A stretch of DNA of 64,000 nucleotides from Oceanihabitans iliipiscarium (GCF_042686125.1 NZ_JBHUOV010000001.1:744001-808000); one strand, 5' to 3'. Counted from the first letter of the stretch, positions 17,649 to 26,522 are shown. Notes: a model not told the origin generated them from the letters alone. Translations and numbers: made by a program.

Positions 17649-17999
17649 ATGCAAATACAAGTTGTAAAATCTAAAATCCACAGAGTAAAAGTTACAGGAG
17701 CTGACTTAAATTATATTGGTAGTATAACTATTGATGAAGATTTAATGGAAGCCGCTAATATTATTCAAGGTGAGAAAGTTCAAATTGTGAATAATGACAA
17801 TGGAGAACGATTAGAAACCTATGTTATTCCTGGACCACGTAATAGTGGTGAAATTACTCTAAATGGAGCAGCTGCTCGAAAAGTCTCCGTTGGTGATACG
17901 CTAATTTTAATTACCTACGCATTCATGGATTATGAAATGGCAAAAACGTTCAAGCCTTCGTTAGTTTTTCCTGATGAAGCGACTAATCTATTAAAATAA
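17649..17999 (+). CDS. panD: Aspartate 1-decarboxylase precursor
   Basis: A 116-residue pyruvoyl enzyme making beta-alanine from aspartate. Self-cleavage between Gly24 and Ser25 (NYIGSITID) would create the pyruvoyl group. The catalytic Tyr and Thr neighbourhood (GEKVQIVNNDNGERLETYVI) and the PGPRNSGEITLNGAAARK segment are present. Directly after panC. About 38 bp past the stop, inside the next gene's first codons, is a perfect terminator-like hairpin that could end the panCD transcript. Confidence 0.96.
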   Translation: MQIQVVKSKIHRVKVTGADLNYIGSITIDEDLMEAANIIQGEKVQIVNNDNGERLETYVIPGPRNSGEITLNGAAARKVSVGDTLILITYAFMDYEMAKTFKPSLVFPDEATNLLK

Positions 18000-18004
18000 A
18001 CCTT

Positions 18005-18958
18005 TTGAACTCAACAATAGGAAAGACATTAAAAATAACACTCCCAATTTTATTGGGAGTGTTTTTAATTTGGTATTCTTTGTCTAAACTATCGTTTGAT
18101 GAGTTGGTAGTGTATTTTAAAGAAGCCGATTATACGTGGATTGCTTTAGGGATGTTCTTAGGCTTATTAAGCCATTTGTCTAGAGCATATCGCTGGCTAT
18201 ATCAATTAGAACCATTAGGCTATAAGGTGAAATTAGGAAATAGCATTATGGCTGTTTTTTCAACCTATTTAATTAACTACACCATTCCAAGAGCAGGTGA
18301 AGTGGCTCGAGCTTCAATTTTAACAAACTATGAAGGTGTGCCTTTTGAAAAAGTAATAGGAACTATCGTCGCAGAGCGTATTGCAGATATGATTGTTGTA
18401 TTATTAATAATAGCAGTCACACTATTCCTGCAATTTGATTTTATTTACACGTTTTTATCCGAAAGGTTTAATCCAACCTTGATTATAATTGGTATTGTAG
18501 TTCTTATAATCCTATTTTTAATTTTTTCGCAATACATCAAAAAAAGTAAAACAGGCTTTGCACTAAAAATTAAATCTTTTATTAATGGTTTAATTGAAGG
18601 TGCATTAAGTATTTTTAAGATGAAGAAAAAATGGCCATTTATTTTTCATACATTATTTATTTGGGGCATGTATTTACTCATGTTTTATATCACTACATTT
18701 TCAGTTGATGAATTATCTGGTATTCCTCTTGGGGCGATATTAATAGGATTTATTTCTGCTAGTTTTAGTATCGCTGCAACCAATGGAGGTATTGGTTCTT
18801 ATCCTATTGCAGTCTATGCTGCATTTTCAATTTTTGCTATAGCTAAAGAACCTAGTATTGCGTTTGGTTGGATTATGTGGACTTCACACACATTTATGAT
18901 TATTGTGTTAGGTGGATTGTCGTTATTATACCTCCCAATCTTTAACAGAAAAAAATAA
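18005..18958 (+). CDS. UPF0104 / flippase-like integral membrane protein
   Basis: A 317-residue protein with about eight hydrophobic helices, of the lysylphosphatidylglycerol-synthase transmembrane/UPF0104 family (AYRWLYQLEPLGY, NYTIPRAGEVARASILTNYEGVPFEKVIGTIVAERIAD, ATNGGIGSYPIAVYAAF). Relatives are membrane proteins with a proposed lipid-transfer or flippase role; no catalytic aminoacyl-transfer domain is attached here. The start is TTG at 18005, 5 bp after panD; no ATG precedes residue 51 and the first helix needs the upstream residues. Codons for LPILLGV form a perfect hairpin with a T-run. Confidence 0.82.
   Translation: MNSTIGKTLKITLPILLGVFLIWYSLSKLSFDELVVYFKEADYTWIALGMFLGLLSHLSRAYRWLYQLEPLGYKVKLGNSIMAVFSTYLINYTIPRAGEVARASILTNYEGVPFEKVIGTIVAERIADMIVVLLIIAVTLFLQFDFIYTFLSERFNPTLIIIGIVVLIILFLIFSQYIKKSKTGFALKIKSFINGLIEGALSIFKMKKKWPFIFHTLFIWGMYLLMFYITTFSVDELSGIPLGAILIGFISASFSIAATNGGIGSYPIAVYAAFSIFAIAKEPSIAFGWIMWTSHTFMIIVLGGLSLLYLPIFNRKK
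18037..18066 (+). terminator. Terminator-like hairpin inside the start of the UPF0104 gene
   Basis: AACACTCCCAAT pairs perfectly with ATTGGGAGTGTT around a TTT loop and is followed by T residues. It lies 38 bp after the panD stop but within codons about 12-21 of the next gene. It could act as a terminator or attenuator for panCD. Confidence 0.6.
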
Positions 18959-18996
18959 TTTGTAACTTGCATTTTCAACTCTCAAACACTTTAAAA

Positions 18997-20145
18997 ATGA
19001 AGCCATTAATCTATGTATTTATTCTGTTTTTTACTTTCCAATTTTCTAATGCTCAAGTGCAATATGAGATAATTGATTCGCAAAAACTAGGTGAATCACG
19101 TCAAATAAAAATTCAATTACCACGAGGATATGATGAAAATACAGATAAAAATTACCCATTAATTATTGTGTTTGATGGCGACTATATGTTTGAATTGGTG
19201 ACAGGAAATGTTGATTATTATTCTTATTGGGAAGACATGCCTGAAGCCATAGTGGTTGGTATAAATCAGTCAGAGTTTAGAACTGAAGATTGCATGTATT
19301 CTGAGCAAAATTCACTTCCAATAGATTCAGGAGCTGCTTTTTTTGAATTTGTTGGTATGGAGCTTATTCCAAATTTAGAAAAAAACTATAGAACCGAAAA
19401 TTTTAAAGTCGCAATAGGACATGGCGAAACAGCAAACTTTATTAACTATTATATGTTAAAACCAGCACCTTTATTTCAAGCATATATAGCAATAAGCCCA
19501 GATTTAGCAGCAGATATGCCAGCATATATTCCAGAGAGAATTCAGAATATAGAAACTAAGGTGTTTTATTATATGGCAACATCAGATAATGATGTTAAAT
19601 CAATTAAAACTAAAGTGGATGCTTTAAACACAAGTATAACTGCAATCGACAATAAAAATATACTCTATAATTTTAGCTCTTTTGAAGGGCCATCACACTA
19701 CGCACTTCCTGCACATGCTGTCCCTGAAGCCTTAGAAAGTATATTCTTTGTGTTTCAGCCTATTAGTAAGCAAGAATATAAAGAAACTATTCTTAAACTA
19801 GATTCTTCTCCAGTAGATTATCTTTTAGAAAAATACCAAACTATTGAGGATTTATTCGGAATTGAAAAGCAAATCTTAGTGAATGATTTTAAAGCTATTG
19901 CTGCAGCGATAAAAAAAACAGAGAAGTATATTTATTTCGAAGACTTAGGAAAATTAGCTCGTAAGCAATATCCAGACACGATGCTTGGGAACTACTATTT
20001 AGCACGCTTCTATGAAGAAACTAATGAGCCTAAAAAAGCAATGAAAACGTATCAATCTGCCTTTATGCTAGAAGAAATTGCAGGCTTAACAAAAGATTTT
20101 ATGTTGGAGAAAGCAGATGAAATTAAAGCTGATTTTGGATACTAA
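18997..20145 (+). CDS. Exported alpha/beta-hydrolase, esterase D-like
   Basis: A 382-residue exported protein with an esterase D/enterochelin-esterase-like fold (RQIKIQLPRGYDENTDKNYPLIIVFDGDYMF, then AEAIVVGINQ-like strand). The nucleophile elbow expected as GxSxG reads AIGHGETANF, so the nucleophile Ser seems replaced by Gly-Glu and catalysis is uncertain. A C-terminal TPR-like region (KQYPDTMLGNYYLARFYEETNEPKKAMKTYQSAF) follows. The start is ATG 18997: it begins a clean signal peptide ending FSNAQ, while the frame upstream is only a TTG extension. The stop abuts the radA ATG. Confidence 0.72.
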   Translation: MKPLIYVFILFFTFQFSNAQVQYEIIDSQKLGESRQIKIQLPRGYDENTDKNYPLIIVFDGDYMFELVTGNVDYYSYWEDMPEAIVVGINQSEFRTEDCMYSEQNSLPIDSGAAFFEFVGMELIPNLEKNYRTENFKVAIGHGETANFINYYMLKPAPLFQAYIAISPDLAADMPAYIPERIQNIETKVFYYMATSDNDVKSIKTKVDALNTSITAIDNKNILYNFSSFEGPSHYALPAHAVPEALESIFFVFQPISKQEYKETILKLDSSPVDYLLEKYQTIEDLFGIEKQILVNDFKAIAAAIKKTEKYIYFEDLGKLARKQYPDTMLGNYYLARFYEETNEPKKAMKTYQSAFMLEEIAGLTKDFMLEKADEIKADFGY

Positions 20146-21510
20146 ATGGCAAAAGTAAAAACAACTTTTTTTTGTCAAAACTGTGGTTCGCAATATGCTA
20201 AATGGCAAGGTCAATGTACTGCGTGTAAGGAATGGAATACTATTGTTGAAGAAGTCATTCAAAAACCAGAAAAAAGTGATTGGAAAATATCATCCTCTAA
20301 TTCAAGTCAAAAGAGAGCTTCTAAACCTTTAACCATTAATGCTATTGATGCCTCAGAAGATGCAAGATTAGATACTATAGATAAAGAATTTAATCGTGTA
20401 TTAGGTGGAGGTGTAGTGCCTGGGTCTTTAATTCTTTTAGGAGGAGAGCCTGGCATAGGCAAGAGTACTTTACTCTTACAAATAGCTTTAAAATTACAGT
20501 ATAAAACGCTCTATGTTTCTGGTGAAGAAAGTCAGAAACAAATAAAAATGCGTGCGGAACGTATTCAGGCCAATAATGATACCTGCTATATTCTTACCGA
20601 AACTAAAACTCAGAATATCTTTAAACAAATCGAAGATTTAAAGCCAGATATTGTTGTTATAGATTCTATTCAAACACTACATAGCGATTATATCGAGTCT
20701 TCTTCAGGAAGTATCTCACAAATAAAAGAATGCACAACAGAGCTTATTAAATTTGCAAAAGAAACAGCAACTCCAGTAATCCTTATTGGTCACATTACTA
20801 AAGATGGAAACATTGCTGGTCCTAAAATACTAGAGCATATGGTTGACACTGTTTTGCAATTTGAAGGCGACAGAAATCATGTGTTTAGAATTCTTCGGGC
20901 TAATAAAAACCGCTTTGGTTCGACTAATGAAATAGGGATTTATGAAATGCAAGGCTCTGGCTTAAGAGAAGTTTCTAATCCTAGCGAGATTTTAATCTCC
21001 AAAAAAGACGAAGAATTATCTGGGAATGCCGTAGCTGCAACTTTAGAAGGGTTAAGACCATTAATGATTGAAGTGCAAGCGCTTGTAAGTACTGCTGTTT
21101 ATGGCACACCACAGCGAAGCGCTACAGGGTTTAATGCTAAACGATTAAATATGCTTTTAGCTGTTTTAGAAAAACGAGCAGGCTTTCGTTTAGGTACAAA
21201 AGATGTCTTTTTAAATATTACTGGAGGTATTACTGTCGATGATCCTGCTATTGATTTAGCTGTGGTGGCAGCTATTTTATCTTCAAATGAAGATGAAGCT
21301 TTACAAAAAGATTATTGTTTTGCTGCTGAGGTTGGTTTATCTGGAGAAATTCGTCCAGTGCAACGCGTAGAGCAACGTATTTTAGAGGCTGAAAAACTAG
21401 GGTTTTCAACCATATTTGTATCAAAATATAATACCATTTCATTAAAAAATACAGGAATAAAAATTCAATTAATTTCTAAAATTGAAGACCTTGTTTCCTT
21501 TATTACTTAA
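20146..21510 (+). CDS. radA: DNA repair protein RadA
   Basis: A 454-residue RecA-like helicase that promotes branch migration in recombination. A C4 zinc finger is at Cys10, Cys13, Cys24 and Cys27. The Walker A motif GGEPGIGKST is at residues 99-108, the RadA-specific KNRFG motif is in ANKNRFGSTNE, and a C-terminal Lon-protease-like domain (TGGITVDDPAIDLAVVAA, GLSGEIRPV) completes the family order. Its ATG begins on the base after the preceding stop, implying translational coupling at the end of a panC-to-radA run. Confidence 0.97.
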   Translation: MAKVKTTFFCQNCGSQYAKWQGQCTACKEWNTIVEEVIQKPEKSDWKISSSNSSQKRASKPLTINAIDASEDARLDTIDKEFNRVLGGGVVPGSLILLGGEPGIGKSTLLLQIALKLQYKTLYVSGEESQKQIKMRAERIQANNDTCYILTETKTQNIFKQIEDLKPDIVVIDSIQTLHSDYIESSSGSISQIKECTTELIKFAKETATPVILIGHITKDGNIAGPKILEHMVDTVLQFEGDRNHVFRILRANKNRFGSTNEIGIYEMQGSGLREVSNPSEILISKKDEELSGNAVAATLEGLRPLMIEVQALVSTAVYGTPQRSATGFNAKRLNMLLAVLEKRAGFRLGTKDVFLNITGGITVDDPAIDLAVVAAILSSNEDEALQKDYCFAAEVGLSGEIRPVQRVEQRILEAEKLGFSTIFVSKYNTISLKNTGIKIQLISKIEDLVSFIT

Positions 21511-21674
21511 AAGTTTGATGTTTTTTATAGGCTTTAATGACTTAACTATTAATGTTTTAATAAAATCGATATGTATTTTGTCGATTTTTTTAACAAAAGA
21601 AAACATGATATAGATTTTTCTCGACCTTAAATCGAAAAACAGCCTTATTATTCCAAAATTTAGTTTCTAGGAAA

Positions 21675-21682
21675 TATGTTTG
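21675..21682 (+). promoter_or_regulatory. Candidate -7 box of a small transcription unit
   Basis: TATGTTTG matches TAnnTTTG. It lies 28 bp before a 52-codon frame and about 245 bp before a hairpin terminator, in a gap with no large gene. Confidence 0.35.
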
Positions 21683-21710
21683 TAGTGTTAGATCCCAAAT
21701 CTATATCGAT

Positions 21711-21869
21711 ATGAATTTAAAAACCGATGTTATAAGAAAGCACATTAAAAGTGCAATTGTAAATATTTTTACTTTACAATATAACCATATATTTCCTTTA
21801 AAAATCATTAGCATAGCATCAAATAATTTTGACGCCAAAAATGATATATATAAAATTAGTAATTTTTAA
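21711..21869 (+). CDS. Possible 52-residue peptide
   Basis: In the 512-bp gap between radA and ileS, ATG 21711 opens a 52-codon frame (MNLKTDVIRKHIKSAIVNIF... ending DIYKISNF). It is basic with a hydrophobic middle. It lies between a perfect -7 box and a terminator, so it may be translated, or the transcript may act as a small RNA. I recognise no family. In AT-rich DNA a frame of this size can arise by chance. Confidence 0.3.
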   Translation: MNLKTDVIRKHIKSAIVNIFTLQYNHIFPLKIISIASNNFDAKNDIYKISNF

Positions 21870-21925
21870 TTGTTAGCTATTAATCAAAGTTATTGAGTAA
21901 CTGCTATTAGTCAATAACACGAAGA

Positions 21926-21957
21926 AAGTCAAGACCGCAATGTTTTGGCTTTTTTTA
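21926..21957 (+). terminator. Intrinsic terminator upstream of ileS
   Basis: AAGTCAAGAC pairs with GTTTTGGCTT (two G-U pairs) around CGCAAT, followed by seven T. It lies 66 bp before the ileS start and has no large gene in front of it, so it ends a small transcript or a readthrough from radA. Confidence 0.65.
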
Positions 21958-22022
21958 TACTTTTAAATTAACCGTTTCAGTAGAATTCCTTAATTTCGCA
22001 TTCTTATACGAAAATAGATATA

Positions 22023-25000
22023 ATGAGCGCGACATTTCCTGAATATAAAGGACTTAACTTACCAAAAGTTGCAGATGAAATCTTAAACTACTGGCAAGAA
22101 AATAACATCTTCGAAAAAAGTGTAACTACTCGAGAAGGTGCAGAACCTTTTGTGTTTTTTGAAGGACCTCCTTCTGCAAATGGACTTCCTGGAGTACACC
22201 ATGTACTAGCTCGTGCGATTAAAGATATTTTCCCGCGTTATAAAACCATGAAAGGGTTCCAAGTAAAACGTAAAGCAGGTTGGGATACACACGGTTTACC
22301 TATTGAACTAGGCGTTGAAAAAGAACTCGGTATTACTAAAGAAGATATTGGCAAAACTATTTCTGTTGAAGATTATAACGCAGCGTGCCGAAAAGCAGTT
22401 ATGCGCTATACAGATGTGTGGCATGACTTGACACAAAAAATGGGTTATTGGGTGAATATGGATGATCCTTATGTGACTTACGATCCTAAATATATGGAGT
22501 CCGTTTGGTGGTTGTTAAAGCAAATTTATAATAAAAGCTTGCTATATAAAGGCTATACGATTCAGCCGTATTCACCAAAAGCAGGAACAGGTTTAAGTTC
22601 ACATGAACTTAATCAACCAGGAACCTATCAAGACGTGACAGATACAACAGTAGTCGCACAGTTTAAAGCCAATGAAGATTCTTTACCTGAGTTTTTACAA
22701 AATGAAGGCACGATCTTTTTCTTAGCTTGGACAACAACACCTTGGACGCTTCCAAGTAATACGGCGTTAACTGTTGGACCAAAGATTGATTATGTTTTAG
22801 TAGAAACGTATAACCAATATACTTTCCAACCTATGAATGTCATTTTAGCTAAAAATCTAGTTGGAAAACAATTCGATGGAAAGTTTAATCAAGTTGAAGA
22901 TAAATCAGCATTATTAGCTTATACATCAGGTGATAAAAAAATTCCGTTTTATGTGGTTAAAGAATTTAAAGGCAAAGATTTAGTCGGAATCACTTACGAA
23001 CAATTATTGCCTTATGCACTTCCAAACGATAATCCAGAACATGCCTTTCGCGTTATTTCTGGGGATTTCGTCACCACTGAAGATGGTACAGGAATTGTTC
23101 ATACAGCGCCAACCTTTGGAGCAGATGATGCGTTGGTAGCTAAACAAGCAACTCCTGAAGTACCACCATTGTTAGTGAAAGATGACAATGATAATTTGGT
23201 GCCTTTAGTTGATTTGCAAGGACGATTCAGACCAGAAATGAACGAGTTTGCAGGTAAGTATGTGAAGAATGAGTATTATGCAGATGGCGAAGCACCTGAG
23301 CGCTCAATTGATGTGGAATTGGCTATCAAATTAAAAGAAGAGAACAAGGCCTTTAAGGTTGAGAAATATAAACACAGTTATCCTAATTGCTGGCGAACAG
23401 ACAAACCTATTTTATACTATCCTTTAGACTCTTGGTTTATTAAAGTGACTGATGTGAAAGAGCGTATGTTCCAACTTAATGAAACCATTAATTGGAAACC
23501 TAAAAGTACAGGTGAAGGCCGTTTTGGGAATTGGTTAGCAAATGCCAACGATTGGAATTTATCGCGATCTCGTTATTGGGGAATTCCTTTGCCTATCTGG
23601 CGAACAGAAGATGGTAAAGAGGAACTCTGTATTGGTTCTGTGGAAGAATTAAAAAACGAAATGAAACGCGCTGTTGATGCAGGTGTTTTGGCTGAAGATA
23701 TTTTTGCAGATTTTGAAGTTGGAAATCATTCTGATGATAATTATGCGAAAATAGATCTACATAAAAATATTGTCGATGAAATTGTTTTAATTTCACCAAG
23801 CGGACAACCAATGAAACGTGAAAGCGATTTAATTGATGTCTGGTTCGATTCGGGTTCTATGCCTTATGCTCAATGGCATTATCCTTTTGAAAACAAAGAC
23901 CTTATTGATGAAAATAAATCATTTCCTGCCGATTTTATTGCTGAAGGTGTCGATCAAACACGTGGATGGTTTTATACACTTCATGCGATTGGAACCATGG
24001 TTTTTGATTCTGTAGCATATAAAAATGTGGTGTCTAATGGTTTAGTCTTAGATAAAAACGGACAAAAAATGTCGAAGCGTTTGGGGAACGCAACAGATCC
24101 TTTCGAGACCTTATCAACGTATGGTGCAGATGCGACGCGTTGGTACATGATTGCCAATGCAAACCCTTGGGATAATTTAAAGTTTGATGTAGAAGGTATA
24201 GAGGAAGTGAAGCGTAAATTCTTTGGCACACTTTACAATACATATTCATTCTTTCAGTTGTATACCAATTTAGATAAATTTAGTTACGCCGAAGATGATA
24301 TTCCGCTTAATGAAAGACCAGAAATTGACCGTTGGATTCTTTCCGAATTGCATACATTAATTCAAAAGGTAGATGATTTTTATGCAGAATATGAACCTAC
24401 AAAAGCAGCACGTGCTATTTCAGATTTTACACAAGAATTTTTAAGTAATTGGTATGTGCGCTTAAGTCGAAGACGTTTCTGGAAAGGAGATTATCAAACC
24501 GATAAAATTTCGGCGTATCAAACCTTATATACTTGTATGGTAACTATTGCAAAGTTAGGCGCTCCAATTGCACCTTTCTTTATGGATAGACTTTACTTAG
24601 ATTTAACACAAGTGACACGTAAAGAAAACTTTGAAAGTGTACATTTGGCAGAGTTTCCTAAAAGTGATTCAAGTTTTATAGATAAAACTTTAGAACGTAA
24701 AATGGAAGCTGCACAAACAATATCATCTTTAGTTTTGTCGTTAAGAGCTAAAGAAAAAATTAAAGTGCGTCAGCCTTTGCAAAAAATCATGATTCCAATA
24801 GATTCTATGGCTCAAAAGGAAGAGATATTAGCTGTCGCAGATTTAATAAAGCATGAAGTTAATATTAAAGACATTGAACTTTTAGAAGACGCTTCAGATA
24901 TTTTAGTGAAACAAATCAAGCCTAATTTTAAGACATTAGGACCGCGTTTTGGTAAAGATATGAAAGCCATTTCTGCTAAGATTCAGCAATTTTCAGCAGA

Positions 25001-25427
25001 AGACATTAAAAATATCGAGCAAAATGGTGTTTTTGATGTTGAAATTAACGAAAAAAAGATTACTTTAGAACTCAGTGATGTAGAGATCACATCACAAGAT
25101 ATAGAAGGTTGGCTTGTTGCAAACGAAGGCCATTTAACAGTGGCTTTAGATGTGACAATTTCAGAAGAATTACGAAAAGAAGGGATTGCTCGTGAGCTCG
25201 TTAATCGTATTCAAAATTTACGTAAAGATTCTGGTTTTGAAGTTACAGATCGTATAGATGTTACACTTCAAAAAGACAACCACGTTGTTAAAGCAGTTCA
25301 GTCTAATATAGAGTATATAAAAACTGAAACTTTAACTCAAGAATTAAAAATTATTGACCAAGTAAATAATGGTATAGAAATTGCGTTTGATGATGTAAAT
25401 ACCAAATTATTTATTACAAAACATTAA
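22023..25427 (+). CDS. ileS: Isoleucyl-tRNA synthetase with GxHH signature
   Basis: A 1134-residue class I synthetase charging tRNA-Ile. Visible parts: the catalytic Rossmann fold starting EGPPSANGLPGVHHVLARAIKD, the CP1 editing domain (TTPWTLPSNTAL; TGIVHTAPTFGADD), KMSKR at about residues 682-686, and the anticodon-binding region. Where HxGH is expected the protein reads Gly57-Val-His59-His60, the swapped GxHH form. Length and lack of a C-terminal zinc domain fit the eukaryote-like IleRS2 branch. It is first of an ileS-DksA-like pair, with lspA nearby. A hairpin terminator precedes it. Confidence 0.96.
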   Translation: MSATFPEYKGLNLPKVADEILNYWQENNIFEKSVTTREGAEPFVFFEGPPSANGLPGVHHVLARAIKDIFPRYKTMKGFQVKRKAGWDTHGLPIELGVEKELGITKEDIGKTISVEDYNAACRKAVMRYTDVWHDLTQKMGYWVNMDDPYVTYDPKYMESVWWLLKQIYNKSLLYKGYTIQPYSPKAGTGLSSHELNQPGTYQDVTDTTVVAQFKANEDSLPEFLQNEGTIFFLAWTTTPWTLPSNTALTVGPKIDYVLVETYNQYTFQPMNVILAKNLVGKQFDGKFNQVEDKSALLAYTSGDKKIPFYVVKEFKGKDLVGITYEQLLPYALPNDNPEHAFRVISGDFVTTEDGTGIVHTAPTFGADDALVAKQATPEVPPLLVKDDNDNLVPLVDLQGRFRPEMNEFAGKYVKNEYYADGEAPERSIDVELAIKLKEENKAFKVEKYKHSYPNCWRTDKPILYYPLDSWFIKVTDVKERMFQLNETINWKPKSTGEGRFGNWLANANDWNLSRSRYWGIPLPIWRTEDGKEELCIGSVEELKNEMKRAVDAGVLAEDIFADFEVGNHSDDNYAKIDLHKNIVDEIVLISPSGQPMKRESDLIDVWFDSGSMPYAQWHYPFENKDLIDENKSFPADFIAEGVDQTRGWFYTLHAIGTMVFDSVAYKNVVSNGLVLDKNGQKMSKRLGNATDPFETLSTYGADATRWYMIANANPWDNLKFDVEGIEEVKRKFFGTLYNTYSFFQLYTNLDKFSYAEDDIPLNERPEIDRWILSELHTLIQKVDDFYAEYEPTKAARAISDFTQEFLSNWYVRLSRRRFWKGDYQTDKISAYQTLYTCMVTIAKLGAPIAPFFMDRLYLDLTQVTRKENFESVHLAEFPKSDSSFIDKTLERKMEAAQTISSLVLSLRAKEKIKVRQPLQKIMIPIDSMAQKEEILAVADLIKHEVNIKDIELLEDASDILVKQIKPNFKTLGPRFGKDMKAISAKIQQFSAEDIKNIEQNGVFDVEINEKKITLELSDVEITSQDIEGWLVANEGHLTVALDVTISEELRKEGIARELVNRIQNLRKDSGFEVTDRIDVTLQKDNHVVKAVQSNIEYIKTETLTQELKIIDQVNNGIEIAFDDVNTKLFITKH

Positions 25428-25431
25428 GACT

Positions 25432-25812
25432 ATGGCATCAGAGACTACAGTTAGATATTCAGATAAAGATTTAGCAGAATTTAAAGAAATTCTTAAAGAA
25501 AAAATTAGTAAAGCACAGCATGATTTAGAACTGATTAAAAGTGCTTATATGAATGACCATAATAATGGTACAGATGATACGTCTCCTACATTTAAAGCTT
25601 TTGAAGAAGGTAGCGAAACGATGAGTAAAGAAGCAAATTCTCAATTAGCAATTAGGCAAGAAAAGTTTATTCGTGACCTTAAAAATGCACTTATTCGTAT
25701 TGAAAATAAAACCTATGGTGTATGTCGTGTGACTAAAAAGCTTATTGGAAAAGAACGCTTAAAATTAGTGCCTCATGCTACACTTAGTATTGAAGCTAAA
25801 AACATGCAATAA
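25432..25812 (+). CDS. TraR/DksA-family protein without zinc-binding cysteines
   Basis: A 126-residue protein with the coiled-coil hairpin and C-terminal segment of DksA/TraR proteins, which bind the RNA polymerase secondary channel and tune transcription with ppGpp. The tail reads YGVCRVTKKLIGKERL...VPHATLSIEAK: it keeps the family spacing but only one of the four zinc cysteines. The loop GTDDTSPTFKAFEEGSE between the helices carries the acidic residues usual at the coiled-coil tip. This metal-free form is common in the phylum. It is 4 bp downstream of ileS and ends at a strong terminator. Confidence 0.85.
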   Translation: MASETTVRYSDKDLAEFKEILKEKISKAQHDLELIKSAYMNDHNNGTDDTSPTFKAFEEGSETMSKEANSQLAIRQEKFIRDLKNALIRIENKTYGVCRVTKKLIGKERLKLVPHATLSIEAKNMQ

Positions 25813-25829
25813 AACATTTAATATATAAA

Positions 25830-25868
25830 GAAACGCTTCAATGAAAATTGAAGCGTTTCTTTTTTAAT
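25830..25868 (+). terminator. Terminator after the DksA-like gene
   Basis: Perfect 13-bp stem GAAACGCTTCAAT / ATTGAAGCGTTTC capped by a GAAA tetraloop, with a T-run. It immediately precedes the start of the next gene. Confidence 0.88.
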
Positions 25869-26489
25869 ATGAAATATACGCTTTACATTTTAGGTCTTTG
25901 TTTTACATGGTTCTCTCATGCCCAGCACATAACTAAAAAAACATATTCTGCAGAAGACATAACGAGTGTTAATATTATTGGCGAAAACATATTCAAGATA
26001 TCTGTAGAAACTCAGCCAATTAACGAAATTAGAATTCATTCAAGAATAGAAGGTGAAAACAGTGAGAGTATTGTTTTAGTTGATAGAAGTTCCGACGAAA
26101 ACTTTAATATTGAAGCAAAATTTCAGCCTATTATTAAGAATCCAAACGATAAATTAAGTGCTCACAAAGTCATATCAATAGAGGTTGAATTAGTAATTCC
26201 AGAAAACTTAAATTTATTGGTATACCTACATGATGCCGATATTAATATAGTAGGACAATACAATAAGACATTGGTAAGTTCGAATAACGGTAATATATTT
26301 TTAGATGATTTTTTGGGAGATCTGAAAATATTTACCCAGAATGGAAACATCTTCTTGTCAACCAATAACGTTAAGGTTTCTACTACATCAAAAAACGGTA
26401 TAGTAAAAAAAGAGAAGTTAGATTCGGGTAAAAACAAAATAGATATTAAAACGATAAACGGAGATATAACTATTATAAAGAGTCAATAA
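25869..26489 (+). CDS. Exported beta-rich protein (DUF4097/adhesin-like)
   Basis: A 206-residue exported protein. Signal peptide at 1-20 (MKYTLYILGLCFTWFSHAQ). The mature part has short repeating strands of the form NGNIFL, TKNGIVKKEKLDSGK and INGDITII, resembling the beta-helix ladder of DUF4097/head-GIN proteins, whose function is unknown. ATG 25869 is chosen over an in-frame TTG at 25848 because the latter lies inside the terminator stem and breaks the signal peptide. Located between the DksA-like gene and lspA. Confidence 0.68.
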   Translation: MKYTLYILGLCFTWFSHAQHITKKTYSAEDITSVNIIGENIFKISVETQPINEIRIHSRIEGENSESIVLVDRSSDENFNIEAKFQPIIKNPNDKLSAHKVISIEVELVIPENLNLLVYLHDADINIVGQYNKTLVSSNNGNIFLDDFLGDLKIFTQNGNIFLSTNNVKVSTTSKNGIVKKEKLDSGKNKIDIKTINGDITIIKSQ

Positions 26490-26495
26490 TATTTC

Positions 26496-26503
26496 TATTT
26501 TTG
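26496..26503 (+). promoter_or_regulatory. Candidate -7 box for lspA
   Basis: TATTTTTG, full consensus match, 19 nt before the lspA ATG. Confidence 0.5.
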
Positions 26504-26522
26504 CCTAACAGATGAAACACCT

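Noticed and set aside
21511..22022. T-box riboswitch before ileS
   Set aside because: No T-box-like conserved sequence or specifier arrangement is visible, and T-boxes are not expected in this phylum.
25848..25868. Upstream TTG start for the exported protein before lspA
   Set aside because: It lies inside the terminator stem of the DksA-like gene and would spoil the signal peptide.
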